From: Numida meleagris
Taxonomy: Eukaryota > Chordata > Aves > Galliformes > Numididae
Assembly (NCBI RefSeq): GCF_002078875.1
Contig: NC_034411.1
Span: forward strand, 2,188,194 to 2,252,193
Direction of reading: 5' to 3'
Length of the DNA stretch: 64,000 nucleotides
The notes beneath the pieces were generated by a model. That model searched no databases. It was not told the origin of the DNA and saw nothing but the letters and a program-made list of their open reading frames with translations. Below, in pieces: positions 37,401 through 52,400 of the stretch (within the stretch, counting starts at the first letter, position 1; each line of letters starts with the position of its first letter). The position numbers and the translations under genes were made by a program.

Positions 37401-40400
37401 CAAGGGAAATGTAAAAGTCTTCTGTGCACAAAAAATAAGGAAATAAGGAGCAACAGAAATAAAAAAAATTAAATCCACTATTTTCTTATCCCTGTGTTCA
37501 TCATGCCATTATTGAATTATCTGGAAGAAAATGCTTATCCTGAAAAGTGATATCAACAGAATGAAAAGTAATGCTTACAATGGAAACTCAGATGAATAAT
37601 CTTGCTGAGTAGGGACCAGTTTAAATAAGAGCATAGTTCCTGGATTAGATCCCTTTTGCATTTTAAAATGTGGAAAAGCCTTACTATTTCTAGAGGCAGA
37701 AAACGTATGGTAACAATAGAGAATGATACATTCAAAGTTAGACTTTGCAAACAGTATTCTTACTTCCAGAAATTTATTCACAATAACTTTAAAATAAAGA
37801 ATCCAAGTTGTTGATATTTTATTTCAAGTTCTCTCGAGTATTCTTTACTATGTTAAATGTCTTTGCTCATTTTAAATCATCACAAGCCTACTTCACATGA
37901 TTTTCATTTGTTTGTACTGAATACAGTCTACTGCAGGATACAGTACACAACTAGGGAGTTTGTACATTCAAACTATCACAAAAAATCTATCACAGACTTT
38001 CCCCTAGTACCTCAAAACCGTTTTTACCACCACCACAGTGAGTTCTTTGTCTGTGGTTCCTCATTTTTCCTCTGCCCTTTTTCCCAGACTCTCTTCAGTC
38101 AGCTTCCTGAATGTTTCTTCTTGAGAGGTTTTTTTTTTTTGAACACATTGAGTTGAAGAGTCTCAGCTTCATAAGCAAGGCACTGCATGAATTTCCAGTT
38201 ATGTCTGACAAATACCTGCTTTAAACGTTCTTTCTAAGACTCTACATGATGTCACAGCCTTTTAGCACACTATTCTTTCTTCCCTTGGATTCAACTCCAG
38301 TTCCTTCCATTCTACTCCTTAAGACTTTCTCTGTCTTTCCAATTCTGTACAAATTCATTTTAATGCCCCTTCCTTACACAATATACACTATACAATAATC
38401 AAATACAAAAGTTGCAATACCACATGGTCTTTCTTCCCAGTGCCAAAATGATTTTGACCTGTGGTCTCATCACAGGTTTTTGAAAATAGAAGTTAAGTAA
38501 TTCCCCAGAATCTGCATTATTCACAGAGATGCATGTCATCTTATAGTGCACAAATATGGCAAATACAGTAGTTTACAGTCCAAAATATTCCAGGGATACA
38601 AACCTTCAGAAAGTTAAACAATATCTATAAAGTTTAGATATTGTGTTGAGAGACATGGTTTAGTGGGGTTATTATTGGTGGTAGGTGGATGGTTGGACTG
38701 GATGATCTTGTAGGTCTTTTCCAACCTAGCTAATACTATGATTCTGTAAAGTTGGTTTCTACTTTGCTGAGTTCATAAGTCACTTACTTCACAAGCTGCC
38801 TGGCTGTTATTAAACTGCTTGGTTAAAAGTTCAATCCACTGAAGCATTGTAGGCTGTAAAAAGGAATACAGAAAAAAATCTTTAACTTAGAATAAAAAAT
38901 TACAGCTTAATCTTTAAAAATCTCTAAATATTGAGTTAGAACACTGAGTCTTAAGCTTATAGCATACATGCATGCAGCTACAAACCACTATATATATTGA
39001 AACGAATGCGAGTCACACAATGCTTAGTCACTATCCATGTATTTCCATTTTGCCATCATATTGCAATTGTATTCTCACTAATCTCGAGCACTCTAGATCT
39101 AGTAGTACTACATAAAACACAGATGAGAAAATTAAAAGCCTACTGAGAATAAAAGTAGTTCAGATAGAATAGAACTTCCCTGTTCACACTAGTGTTTCTG
39201 ACTAAAAACCTCACGAGTCCAACTATTGTTCAATGGTAAACAATGTCCTCTGCATCAGACTTTAACGAGTACTTGCTAAAACATGAAACACCTATGAATT
39301 TACAACTGAAAAGAACACAAGATCTGCTGTTCCCAATGCTTTGCTGAGGCAAGTAACCTAAATCCAGACTTGACATTCTTCCATTGCGCAGTGTTTATTA
39401 TAAAATTTGTCAAGAACAAAATGTGTCAAATGACACTCTTTCAACAATTTTTGTCTACTGTACTCAGAACATCTCAATATCACACTTTTACAATGAAAAA
39501 GTACAGACTTTTCACTATGTTCATGCATCTACCTAATGAGATTTTACAAGTAAGCAGAGTACCTTTTCCTTTGAATGAATAAACGTCTCTAGTACAAAAG
39601 AAGTGCTTAACTGTGGGGGGAAAAAAGCACCATTAATCACAGAACGCCCAAATTGAAATATAAACTGTTTGTTTAAAATAAGCAAAATAAACTTTTGAAG
39701 TACTTACCTTTGCTGTCATCAGGGAAACGGCTTTTGGATCTGGTAGTGTGCTTGGGATGCTACTACACAAATGCCACATAAACCTAGAGTCAGTAATTTT
39801 ATTTGTTAATTTTAAAAAATAATGAAAATCTGCAAGAAGAAAAGAAGCATTAATATTACATTTTTAAAGAAAACTTACCCAAAATATGTATGTTCAAAAA
39901 TGTTCTTGTCTTGAAGAAACTGCATGTTATCATGCCATATCCACTGAAGAAAAAATGCTAACATCAGATACAAGAAAGCAGTTTATTTCACTACATTAAG
40001 AATGATTCTAAGAATATTTAAATGTTTCCTGTGGCTAAGAAATGATTACATTTTTCTTATGAAAAATTATTTCTAGAAACATTTACTCTATTTTAAAGGA
40101 CTTGCTCAAAGTTGTTTTGTTCGTACTATAGCAAATACTAGTTCTGCCTGCTGTCTGACTGCAGAACAGAGCTCAGCATCTTCTCTTGCTCTGATCTCAT
40201 TTTCCCAACTAAATTACTGAATCTGAATTTTTCAGAACTGATCCAACATCTTAATGAAGAACCACATTTCAAAACCATATCTTGATATCTACATTCATAT
40301 AACAACAATAAAAACTCCTTAAACATGTAGTTTCATTAATTGAAATCAATTAGACATTCCAGCAGCTTAGCTAGAATTCTTAAACATTTGACTCTTCATT

Positions 40401-43400
40401 GAACAGCAGAGAATTTTACAGTATGCATGTTTCTATCTCTGAAATGATGTTTTTGACCAAATCTGTTTGTAGCATTTTTCACATTAAAGTTTAAACCTGT
40501 TAAAATCTGTTACTGTTTGGAAAACTGAGAAAGATGAAAAGCACACATTAATTTATTGGCTAGTAATGAAGAATCTTTTTAAGTTGAGAATTAAACACAG
40601 GACAAATGATAAAGCAGTGCTTCTGTAAAGAGGGAGCAGGGAATCTGACTTGCCTTTCATATGATAAAAAGGTAGAAGAATCACATGCAAGTCCATACTG
40701 ATGATATACCTAGCACAGTGAGATACCCTGTAGAGTACCCTGCCCCTCTGCATTGTCTTGTCTAGTTCCCCAGGCTATACATGGATCAATAGTGTCCTCG
40801 TATTTATAACTAGGTATCCTAAGTTAGAGCAGTCCTCAACACTGAGGAGAACAGGGAGATGTACCTCTTTGTTTCTCCTATTCATTTTATTCATACCTGG
40901 GCTACTTTCTCCAGGACTATGTGTAGGAAAGGAACATTTTCTAACTGATGTTCCTTTACCCTAAACACAGTCTACCAATATTTCACAACCCACTATGGAA
41001 CGTGTGAGGAAACAGCTGGAACTACTCTTGGAACTAACTACTGTTATGTCCTTCCTGAAAGCAGTTATTTGCTGAGGAACTGTAAGATAAAAAGGATGGT
41101 GGTTAATGAGAATACTTTCTCTACTGCTGCAACTATTAAGAAAATGCTGATACGAGCTCACAAAAACAAAACAATAACAAAAAGTGTTCTACCATTTTTT
41201 TTTTTTTAGAAATATGAAGCAGAACGATACAGATACTTGAATTAAAAATTACACGACAGAATGAGAAAGCGTCTGAAATTTATGTACACTGCAAATCTTA
41301 ATTTACTTCCTATTAAACAGCATTCTCTACATCTAAATAAAAGGATCATCATTTTACCAATTCCAGTTATATTTGTTTTCCTGTTTTTACGCAGATTCCT
41401 GATTTCCTGATTTGCTTAGGATTTCCTACAGTATTTTAAAATTGGTGTCAAAACAAATCAACTTGTACCTCCAGCAATTCCGAAGAAACATCAAATTTGT
41501 AGTCTTTGCCATTTTCCTCCTCCGGCTCCATCCGTTTATAAAACAGCATGTAAGCACTATGTGTCTTTAAGAAAAAAAACCATCTGTATAATTTTTGTTT
41601 TGAGAGGAATTAGGGAAGTATAAATGTGATCATATAAGGTGTTTGGAAGAGAAATACCTTTTCAAAGGAGAAGTCCATAAATTTATCAGTAACAGAATCG
41701 TATGTTTTTGTCTGCGAAGAAGAAAGTAACATCATTACATACAAGCTTTTTTAATGACCCGGTCACTGACAGCTCGAGGTAAATGTGCACATGAACTATT
41801 TCAAGACAGCTGTAGAGTGGCTGCTGACAATTCATTTCTTGCTCCCTGTAGTCATCTGTCTTTATTCCTCCATGGTGACCTAATTTTTTCAGAACTGCTG
41901 TACAACATTTTGACTTTTTCATGCAACTGTTCCATCTGTCTCACTGACACCTCTTCTTTCTTGGTACCTAAAAGTATTTAATACCTTTGCCAAAGCAACA
42001 ATTTATTTCAGCATACTGTTTTAATCAGGAAAGAGGATTTTGGAGTGTTTTAGTAAGACCCTGCATTATGATTGTTTTTTATATAATGATAAATAGAAAT
42101 ATAATTTAAACAGTTATCAATTCAAGCTGACTCTGAGAATCTGAGTATTGTTTTACAGTTCTCTGCATTACTGTGTAAAAATACTTAGACTTATGTCAAA
42201 GGGCGGTGAACTGATGCAAAACTCAAAGCTGTTAACTGTATTAAGAATCCCTGAACTACTGAAAGCAAATACCAACTTAAGTCATTTTACCCTTCGCACA
42301 ATAAAAGGAACAAACAAAACCACTTAAACACGTGGATCCACCAGTTTGAAAATCACTTAAATGATATCAGAGCTCAAACTTTCCTGCCAAACAACAGCGG
42401 GGCTGTAGAGAGGTCTGAAAGATTTTTCAGCTCTGTCACGAATTAAGAAGGATCTGATTGCAAGAGCTTTACAGACTAGAATTTGGAAATTACTGAAACA
42501 TAGCATAAACAAAGATAAAAAGCGTTGCTTTTCTAGAATACACATAGGCTTGAAGTAATTATTCCTTCAATTAATAGTCTGAGCAACAAACCACCCTGGA
42601 GAAGAATTCTTGAATTAGCTGCATACTCATCTTTTTAACAACGAAATAAATAATATGATAGAAGTGGATACAGTAGGAGTAAAAGAAATAGCTAAGTTCT
42701 CTCCTTTGGAGAGAGATTTCACTAATTCATTTAGATTCATTAGTAATACCTATGCTATACTTTTGACACCTGTCTTTCAAAACAAAATAAAAATATTTGG
42801 ATTCGTGTTCACAAATTCAGTAAGATATTTATGGGAGGAACTGAGATGCTTCTCCTTTATTGGCTTAACTCCAGTCATACCAAGAGGGAAAAAAAGGAGA
42901 GAGCTTGCATGACCAGCTTTTGCGAGTACTCTGCAAAGTCTTTCATTCCTGAAAGGAGGAGGACACCCTTTCAAGAGATTAGCAGAGGGAGAAAAACTGA
43001 TATAAAAAAGCAGAACTAAGTATCATTTGCACAACAAAGATGTCAAAAATTTAACACAACTCAGCTTAAACCTCTAAATTTTTCCTCATAGATTCAGAAC
43101 AGACGGCAGCCCAGAGATGAACACTACAGATTACTTCATGGAAGTCCTCAGAACAGATATTCTAATGGTTGAACGTGACAAAAATAGAAGTCATAACTTA
43201 CAGTCATTTCTCCACCAAAACATTCTGAAGCAAGCTGTGTTGAATCAAATGGTTTCACTTCAGCATCGTTGAAAAGATACCTGCAGAAGAGCAAGCTTTT
43301 GAAACAACTATTTGTTTGTTTCTTAAGGCAAATGAAAGCATAACAAACACTTTAAATGATTCTTTGGATTAAATATTTTTCTTAATTTCTACCACTTTGC

Positions 43401-46400
43401 CTGAATCACAGCAAACTAAGAAGTGATCCCCAAAGTTACCTTCTTTCAATAAGAGCAGAAAGTCAGTATTTCAACAGATGCATTTATTTATTTTTAACTC
43501 AAGAAACACATTATTTTCCCCTTTTTCCAAACATGACTGGTAGAAATGAAGTTCTCACGCAGTCAGGATTTGCCTTGGCTTTTTCAGTTTCAGCGAAATA
43601 GAAATAAGAAGAAAAGAACCATACACTTTATCAGTATTACTCTAACTAGAAGGTGGCAAAAAACGATTGTACACAGTTATGGATAGCCTTTGGAGCAGAG
43701 ATTAGTCACTGTCTCGAAATTTTTCAAGAATGTTCCAGCTAGCTATTAAAGAGAAGAGGAAGAGAAGAAATCTTGTCTCTTATTGCAGGGCCTCAGCTGA
43801 GAATCTGAGACATGAATCCAGGTACGACTGGGACAGAGAATTCTCTGCTCTGTTCAGTCACCTAGGAAGATCACCCTTCTCCCCATGCTCATCTCTCATC
43901 CCTTGCCCAGGCTACTTCTACCAACTTTTTCTCCTCCTTTGCAACCACAGCATGTCCAATGTACCCATAAGTACCCAAAATAGAAGTGGGATGTCATTAA
44001 GTTTAAATAAATAATCACTAGCTAGATCACCAGCTAAACTTAAAAACAAAATGTGAAAACAATTCCCTATATAGAAAGCACAGTAAGAATAGATCTTTAT
44101 AATGTAAGTGTTAATAGCATATCTTCCACACAAGATGCAGTGAGTTTAAAGGGAAGAAAAATTCAAATTGTTTTAAACAACAGAAAATGAACAAAGTCTG
44201 CAATCTTTAATACTGCCGTATGCTCAGAGGTACCCCTCTTCTATGATGAAGGGTTATCTATTAAATCTTACTGTTCATATACACTGAAGTAGATAAAATA
44301 TAGTCATCAATACTCGTGTCAAAAACCAAGCACTGGCTCTCCTCTAAGCCTAGCCTGGCAATCTCTTGCTGCCAGCATCCAAGGCTCTCCACAACTGCTT
44401 CCACCACAACACACAAGCATGTAAATGTAAATCAATATACGTCTATCTAGCAAATTCCAAAATCTTGTGCTCTTGAGAAGAACCCACAGCGCACAGAATC
44501 TACACTGTTGACGAAGTCAGTATTTTTTAGTTACTTAAATATACAAAACAATGAAATTTTGCTTTGCATAACTCACCATTTGTTGTTTTTGTAAGCATGG
44601 GGATTTACTATATCTCTGATGAAACTGTAATAATGTCCGCCATCTGCAGTTCCTGTATGAACCGTTACGCCTATGAGATCATACTCATAACTCTCAGTCT
44701 CTTTCAAATATTCACCGTCTTCCTTAAAACCTTCAATAATACAATATTAAGTATTATTTCCTGAGCATGTGAGTTTCAACGTTAGTATCTTACATAAACA
44801 TTTCCTGCAGCTGCACTTAAAACTTGTCCTAACTTATCTTTCAGCAGGGCACAACGACAAGGAAAATCCAAACCCAGAACAAAGAGTACAGATCTCAGCT
44901 CCTTTAAAACAAGTTTTTTTTCCAAAGCATCTCTACACTAAAAAGATCAGAACTAACAAGTTAGCACAACATCTTTATGATGGTAGTCAGTCAGTCCTTT
45001 CCTGAAGTTCAAGTATTACTCTGAACAATCAAAATAGGCCAGTAATAAACTGTATACAGCTATCTGTAATCCCTCATACTTTAAAAATGGGCTTAATAGT
45101 TCAAACTGAACTGCACACAAAAGCAAAAATAATTAGCCAGTCTTTTCGTACTAAAGAAAATGTGTGATTTTCAGAATACAGGTCAATGAAAACAACTTCT
45201 CTTTTTCTTTTAAAACATCATTAATTGTTCACAAACATTACAATTCTAGGAGGTATACCTTCTTTTCTGTCATTTTTTCCCATGAGGAAATCTTCAGTAT
45301 AAGGTGTCATATCCAAACGCAGAGGGAATGAAAAATGAGTGTTCACTTTCTCCTTCATCATAGTTACCATATTAAATGTATATCTCATAGTGTTGAAGCT
45401 TAAGATACGAGGTAGTTTCTTAAAACATGCCCTAAATAATTTAAAGCAGTTGTGATTTAGTTGGTAGAATTGTATTTCCACAAAGATTTTCAACACATTT
45501 ATTTCAAACATGACATTGGAAATCTGTTAAAAAATCACGTATATATAAAATTCAGCAATGAAAATGCCTTCGAGTAAGGTAACGTAACTAGCAAAGTCTT
45601 GAGCTTACTGAACAATTTCATTCAGCATTGTGCCTTGGAAGAGGGATTGAATTTGCTCATCATGTGTGTCAGTTTTCTAAAATGGTACAGTAAAAGGAAC
45701 CATGAAAGAATTTAACAATGCAAATCTCCTCATTAGATGGAATTACTCTCCTGTAACTGACAAGTTTCAGTGAAGAACATACCTTGTATTATACCTCATA
45801 AACTTTTCATTAATGACTTCTAAATAGGTTACTTTCATTTATAACAGCTACAAAAACAAGTATGAGTTATTCCATCTCCAAGAATTAAATTTTGTTAGTT
45901 GCAGCAAAAGGACAAGGCAACATTTCTCTGTTCATTAATGGACCTTTAAAAATATTTAAACATTTTAAAATACCAATTTTAGACTAAGAAATTTAGGACT
46001 ACTATGAAACCTACACAATCATCCTGCATAATGAATAATACAAATACTGATGAAATTCTGAAATAATTTATCTTCTAAAAACTGGAAAAGATTTCAAGTT
46101 ACTTATTTCTACGTATTTGTTTTTTGTTTACATAAAAAGGTCTTGAACATTCTGCTGTCTAGCAGATCATCTTCTAAGCTGTCTTTGTTTTGAAAATTTG
46201 ATTTCTTAGTTACGTTCTCATTTCGCATGAGGACCCCATCCTCATAGGCCTTCACATTAGTAAAATGAGTGAAACCACAGTCCTATTTCATCTAAAGAAT
46301 TAATCTGACAGGAATGGTAATTTCTGTAATTTACTAATTTACTAAAGAGAAACATTAGGAATATTTTTCTTAATCTTACCTTTTTTCAGCCCGCACTTTT

Positions 46401-49400
46401 TTCCCACAATGAGAACATGTATACATGTTATCACCTTCCAAGGTATCTTTAATTGTTACTTCATCAAGAGATTCCTACATATAACAACAAATACAGAAGG
46501 AGCTTACGGTTATCTTAGATATTATCTCTTATGCTTACATGGCCTGCTTTCAAAACCTCTCTCCTAGTCTTACAGCAAGTTTAATCAACATATCCACAAG
46601 TCACAAAATAAACCAGTCAAACGCACCGAAAAAGTCTGAAGAAAGAGCATGCAACTGAACTTTTCTGAAGAGTTTGACATTATTACAGGAAGATCAGTTC
46701 CTTGAAACCCAAATACAAATTCCAGAAGAGAATTCAGACAAATGGTACTCAATGTTCTGAGCTTTCTCAAAGAATTCAGGTGCTCTAAATCCAAATTCCA
46801 AGTGTGGGGATTAACAGTTATTTAAAAAACCCAATAACCTATAATTACATTGGTATAAGTTTTAAATTAACTTCACAAACAGCAGTACTTGCATAATAAA
46901 ATCTTTTGACATTTATAATTCTCATACATTTTGCAAACACAGAAGACAGTATGGCTATTGTTGGTAACACAGTCTTTATTCCATTCCAAGAGCACACTGC
47001 ACTGATAACATGAAACAATTTGACTGAATTACCTCATAATATCAACCTATAAATACCTAAACTACAGTACAGAAAAAGAAATCATCCCCATGTTCAATAG
47101 TAAAGTCTCCTATCACCCTTTTACACTTGCCATCTATGTTAACCCGTCTCAACCCGGCATTACTTACATAAATATTCTTCATATCTGCTACCTGGCATCT
47201 TACTGTATAGAACTCTTCAGCAGTCTGACTTACATGCTCACAGTCCTAAATCACAGCAATGAAAGAGAAAAGCAATGAAATAACTGCTTTGAGAGGTTAC
47301 AGATATCTTGAAAACATAAGGATAGGGAAAGAATACTTACCAAAGAAACAACATTGTTTGTAATAACACCTCCAAACAAACTTTTCACTGTATTTTTCTG
47401 TGAATGAATTAATAAATTCTGTCAAGGACATTTGAGCAAATCAGTAACTTCTCAAGCTCTCTTTTGCTTCCCCTCAATAACTCACCAGTTCTGGAGACAT
47501 CTCTTCTATTTTTGTGATCAGGTCAGTGAAGAACTCAGTCATATCTTTCTGCTCTCCTGTGTTCAGTGGCTGCTTATCCATGGTATAGGTTTTACAAAAA
47601 GGCCTTGGATTATACGCCTTACATTCACTTTCCTTCAGGTAAAAAAAAATTAATTAAACAAATCAACCACAAATCCTTGTATTTTTATGTTATACAGATC
47701 TATCGAACAGAGGCCTATGAATGTCTGTGTACATCTCTTAGGCAACAAAGTTGTTTAAGTGTTTAAACGTATCTGACAAACGATGAAGCAGTTTTAAACT
47801 ATCATCATTATGATATTCATTATTAAAATATTAGTAAAACAGTATTAAAAATACTTAATAAAGGAAATAATTATTAAAAAAACTTGACTGAAGACGTGAC
47901 ACAGTTTTTTTTCCCTATCTGCTCAGATATAATACATGGCATTAAAAGCATCAGCCAGTACTTATGTACTTCTGAACACTGTGGATCTAGGTCTTGACAG
48001 ATGTTTAATTCTCATTCAGTTGCCTCTGTAATACAAAACTACATCTAGTTTTCCACTACAAGTGTTGAGTTAGAGAAAAAAAACTTGAATTCTAAAAAGA
48101 TGTTCTACAACGCATTACCCACTCCAATGTCTGGCACACAGGAGATACAGAACCTGTTCACAGCAGAACTTTATCCTTGAAAACACTGACGTACCTATTA
48201 CTTTCTTTGAATCGTGTGGCAAGACGTTTCCTGTTAATATTACCTGGTTTGGAACTAAGTGCTTTGTAATGATACAAATAATAATAAATCTTCACCAATC
48301 TGGTGGCCTTCTACGATGGAGTGATGGCATCAGTATTGCTTGCACCTGTGCTCCCAGGGCTTTGACAAATACTTTTATGCCCACTGGAGCATTAATGTGC
48401 TGGAGAGAAAAGTTTAAAGGTTTAAATAAATGAAGGACTCTCAGACTGTGGCACCTGAGCCTGGCATTCCCACCCATTCAATTTTCAACCATTTTTTCTT
48501 AAGAGTAGAGAAGACAGTCTGACAATCGAGAGCTTGTGCTTGTTCATTATAGTTGGTGTCCAATTTTAAACCACATCTTTGATAAGGACTTGCATTGCCT
48601 CTTCATAGAAACTACTATGCTAATGTCTGCTTAACTGATTTGCTGAATTACAGCTTTCAAGTGGGTAAAAACATTCCAGTTAAGACAATAATTTATCAAC
48701 TTAGGCACAACTAATTTAAGCTACCAAGGATTCACACATAAAGTGGTAAACACATTTTTCCTTTTTTTTTTTTTTTTTTTTTAATTTTTAAAAACAGGAA
48801 ATAGGATACTTTATGGAACATCCTCTTTCACACCTACCATCAAGTATGTAAACATTTTCTGGAGTTCTAGTAGAGTGGTCTTGTGTTTCATATCTTCTGA
48901 ATACTAAAATGAAGTGACAAAAGAAGGCTTTATCTTTTTGTTTATAACTTCCCAAAATAGCCCTGAAGATGATGAAGAAATAATCTTTTAAATTAATAAA
49001 AAGCAAGCAAAAACAAAAAACAAAACAAACCAGCCCACCTTCACTGTGATCAAGAAAAATAATTGTGTGTATGAACACAGCACATTATTTTACACATATA
49101 TATAACACTTCCTGCATATTTTTTGGTGTGACGACGTTAAAAGTGTATCAAAAGGTAACTCCATTTTCTAAAACTTTACTTCAGTTAGGAGTATTTTGCA
49201 AGTATCAGAAAAGACTATAATAATTTTGGAATTTTTTTCCAATTCATTGACGTGGATGGGAGTTCGGATCAACCCTCTACGGAGTACCTTTCACTTGCAG
49301 ACCAGCAGCTTCCTTTTTTAGTTTATTTTATATTTTTATTTACAAATGGCTAGTTGTAGATGAAGTTAAGTTACAACTAACAATAAAAATTATAAAAAAT

Positions 49401-52400
49401 GATGAGGTCACTGCCAATTCGGGTCTTTTATATATTATACGTACCCTGTTTCCATTAGGGACCAAAATGAAACTTTCTCTGTTACAAAAAAATAACTAGA
49501 ACTAATAGTATCGCATTTCTGGAAGCGTGTAATAATTAGTGAAACTTGCAATACTTTTGGTAGCACAACAAGCATGCTAAGGGGTTTTATAAACATTCAA
49601 AAAAGATGATGTTTATTCTAAGAGAGTGACAAATTAAGAGGTAAGAAGCAACAGACAACTCACATAAAAACAAAGATAGCTGTTGACAGCAACAGAAACA
49701 TGAGTTTGAGAACATGCTTTCTTATAATGCCACCTGAAGAATACACTACATCACAAATACATATTTTTTTGGAATCTCTTCAGCTTAGACATCAGCAAAA
49801 GAATCCAACCAAACAGTAAACAAAAGCGTTGAAGAAATATTTGTTGGCAAAAAATAAGTCATAAATCTATACTTTATCAGCCTTTGCACTGATACTAAAT
49901 TTAAACTTCTAACAAAATCCAAATACAGAACATAAGATCCCAGCCATACCTTTGCAGTAAAGATCGCCTGCCTGGCTTCTGGTATCATATACAGCTGCTG
50001 AATAGTGGATGCCAAGTAACAGGTCGCTCCTAGATTAGTCAGACCCACAAATCGACATTCAGCTCGAACGTCATCATGGGGCCAATAATCCCACTTGTAA
50101 GGCGCATGGGAAGCTGAAAAGTATGAATCACAGATGCACAAAAAAAATAATCAATTCAAAGTTAACTTCCAAAGATATAAGTGAAATTAAAAACTTTATG
50201 CTTGCATTAATAAAATACATTCACTTTCGGCATTCTACATTATCAAGCATGAGTCAGACTGTACCTGCTCTTTAAGAAAATGCATTTTGGGTACAACAAG
50301 AAGTAATTTTACTGTTTTGGTACATGAGCCAGCATGAGCATCTAGAAAGGTGAGAAACCACCAAGAAAGTTAGATGTAATACCCTCTCTATGCATCTGAT
50401 CTCTACTAGTGGGTAACAGGAAGTGCAGCAGCACATCTTTTTCTTGCAAGTGATTTGGTACTTTTACGTGAGTCTGCTGTCTTCTCCAAAGAGAGAAAGT
50501 GGCAAGCGTGAGCTCTTACAGTTGTTCTAGGGGTAGTATTACATGAAGTTATGGTCTTCTAGTTTCTGACATTAAACTAATGTTCAATAAAAATCATGAT
50601 GCCTTCATCACCAATAGCATCCATACATTCTAAATAGTAGTTACTATACATTTTTATAAGAAAGCTATTTTCATACTTTTTTTTTTTTTTAAGTTATCAC
50701 TGTTTGTACCTCTTGCTGGGTAACAACTTCGAGGCAACTGTCATCCACACAATAGCCCAGAATTCTGTCTCCTGACCACTGACAACAAACAGGTGACATG
50801 AAAAATGATGCCCAGGCTTTAAGAATGTAGACTTGCTGTTGAACTGAGTGCTTAGCCTTGCTCAGTCTAAACCCTGGCACTCACTGTTGCTTTGTTTCAC
50901 TGGGAACAGTACAAAGGAAAAATATTCTATCTCTGCAATGCTGTTCTCCCTAACTCTGTTTATTAGCTCTTACTTTCTAGTCTTACTGCTGTCTCACATC
51001 TTTTATTCAATTAGTCTCTTCTCCTCTATTTTTTCATTAAACGCATTGCATTATTAATAAGTGCTGCTGCTGGAGATTCATGCAAAAGCTTTAACTGAAA
51101 TGGAAGCAAACCAGCTCCTCAGCCAACCATTGCAAATGCTCTTTTTCTAACAACACTTACACTGTCTAAACCAGCAACACTGACAACATGCTGGGAATTG
51201 GTGATGTACAACACAGCCACCCAAAGGTCATATCAGTCATTTTCTAGAGCCCAAATTAATTTCTACTACCCATTCACATGTACTGCCTTGTCACACTGAA
51301 AGAAAGCCAAACATTGTCTCTGCACTCAAAGATGTAAGTTAGGGAACAAAATATATCTCTGTATTTTACTAACCCCACACAAAGCAAGATCTTTATTTAT
51401 AGAAGAGAAGCTGGTTGCAGAATGATATTATCATAGAATCATAGACTGGTTTGGGTTGGAAGGGACCTTTAAGATCATCGAGTCCCAACCCCACTGCTAT
51501 GGGGCAAGGACACCTCCCTTTAGACCAGGCTGCTCACAGTCCCATCCAGCCTGGCCTTGAATGCTTCCAGGGAGGGGGCATCCACAACTTCACTGGGCAA
51601 CCTGTTCCAGTGCCTCAGTACCCTCACAGTAAAGAGTTTCTTCCTGATATCTAGTCTAAACCTACCCTCTTCCCGTTTAAAACTATTTCCCCACGTCCTG
51701 TCGCTACCTGCTCTTATAAAAAGGTCCCTCCCCAGCTTTCCTGTAGGCCCCCCTTCAGGTACTGGAAGGCCTCTATAAGGTCTTCTCAGACCCTTCTCTT
51801 CTCCAAGCCACACAGCCCCAGCTCTCTCAGCCTGTCCTTTTAGGGGAGGTGCCCCAGCCCTCTGATCATCTTCGTGGCCCTCCTCTGGACCCGCTCCAAC
51901 AACTCCATGTCCTTCCTGTGTTGGAGGCTCCAGAACTGGACACAGTACTCCAAGTGGGGTCTCACGAGAGCAGAGTAGAGAGGCAGAATCACCTCCCTTG
52001 CCCTGCTGGTCACCCTTCTCTTGATGCAAGCCAGGATACACAGTTGGCCTTCTGGGCTGCAAGCGCACATTGCTGGCTCATGTTGAATCTCTCATTAACT
52101 GAGACTCTCAAATCCTTCTCCTCAGGGCTGCTCTCAAGTCATAGAATCATAGAATGGCTTGGGTTGAAAAGGACCTCCAAGATCATCGAGTCTCAACCCC
52201 CCTGCCAAGTGCAGGGTCACCAACCACTAGACCAGGCTGCCCAGAGCCACGTCCAGCCTGGCCTTGAATGCCTCCAGGGACGGGGCATCCACAACCTCCC
52301 TGGGCAACCTGTTCCAGTGCGTCACCACCCTCTGTGTGAAAAACTTCCTCCTAATATCTAACCTAAATCTCCCCTGTCTCAGCTTAAAACCATTCCCCCT

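Noticed and set aside
49120..49330. A locally CpG-bearing stretch (GACGTGGATGGGAGTTCGGA) that might be a mariner-type transposon
   Set aside because: I could find no terminal inverted repeats or transposase frame to support it.
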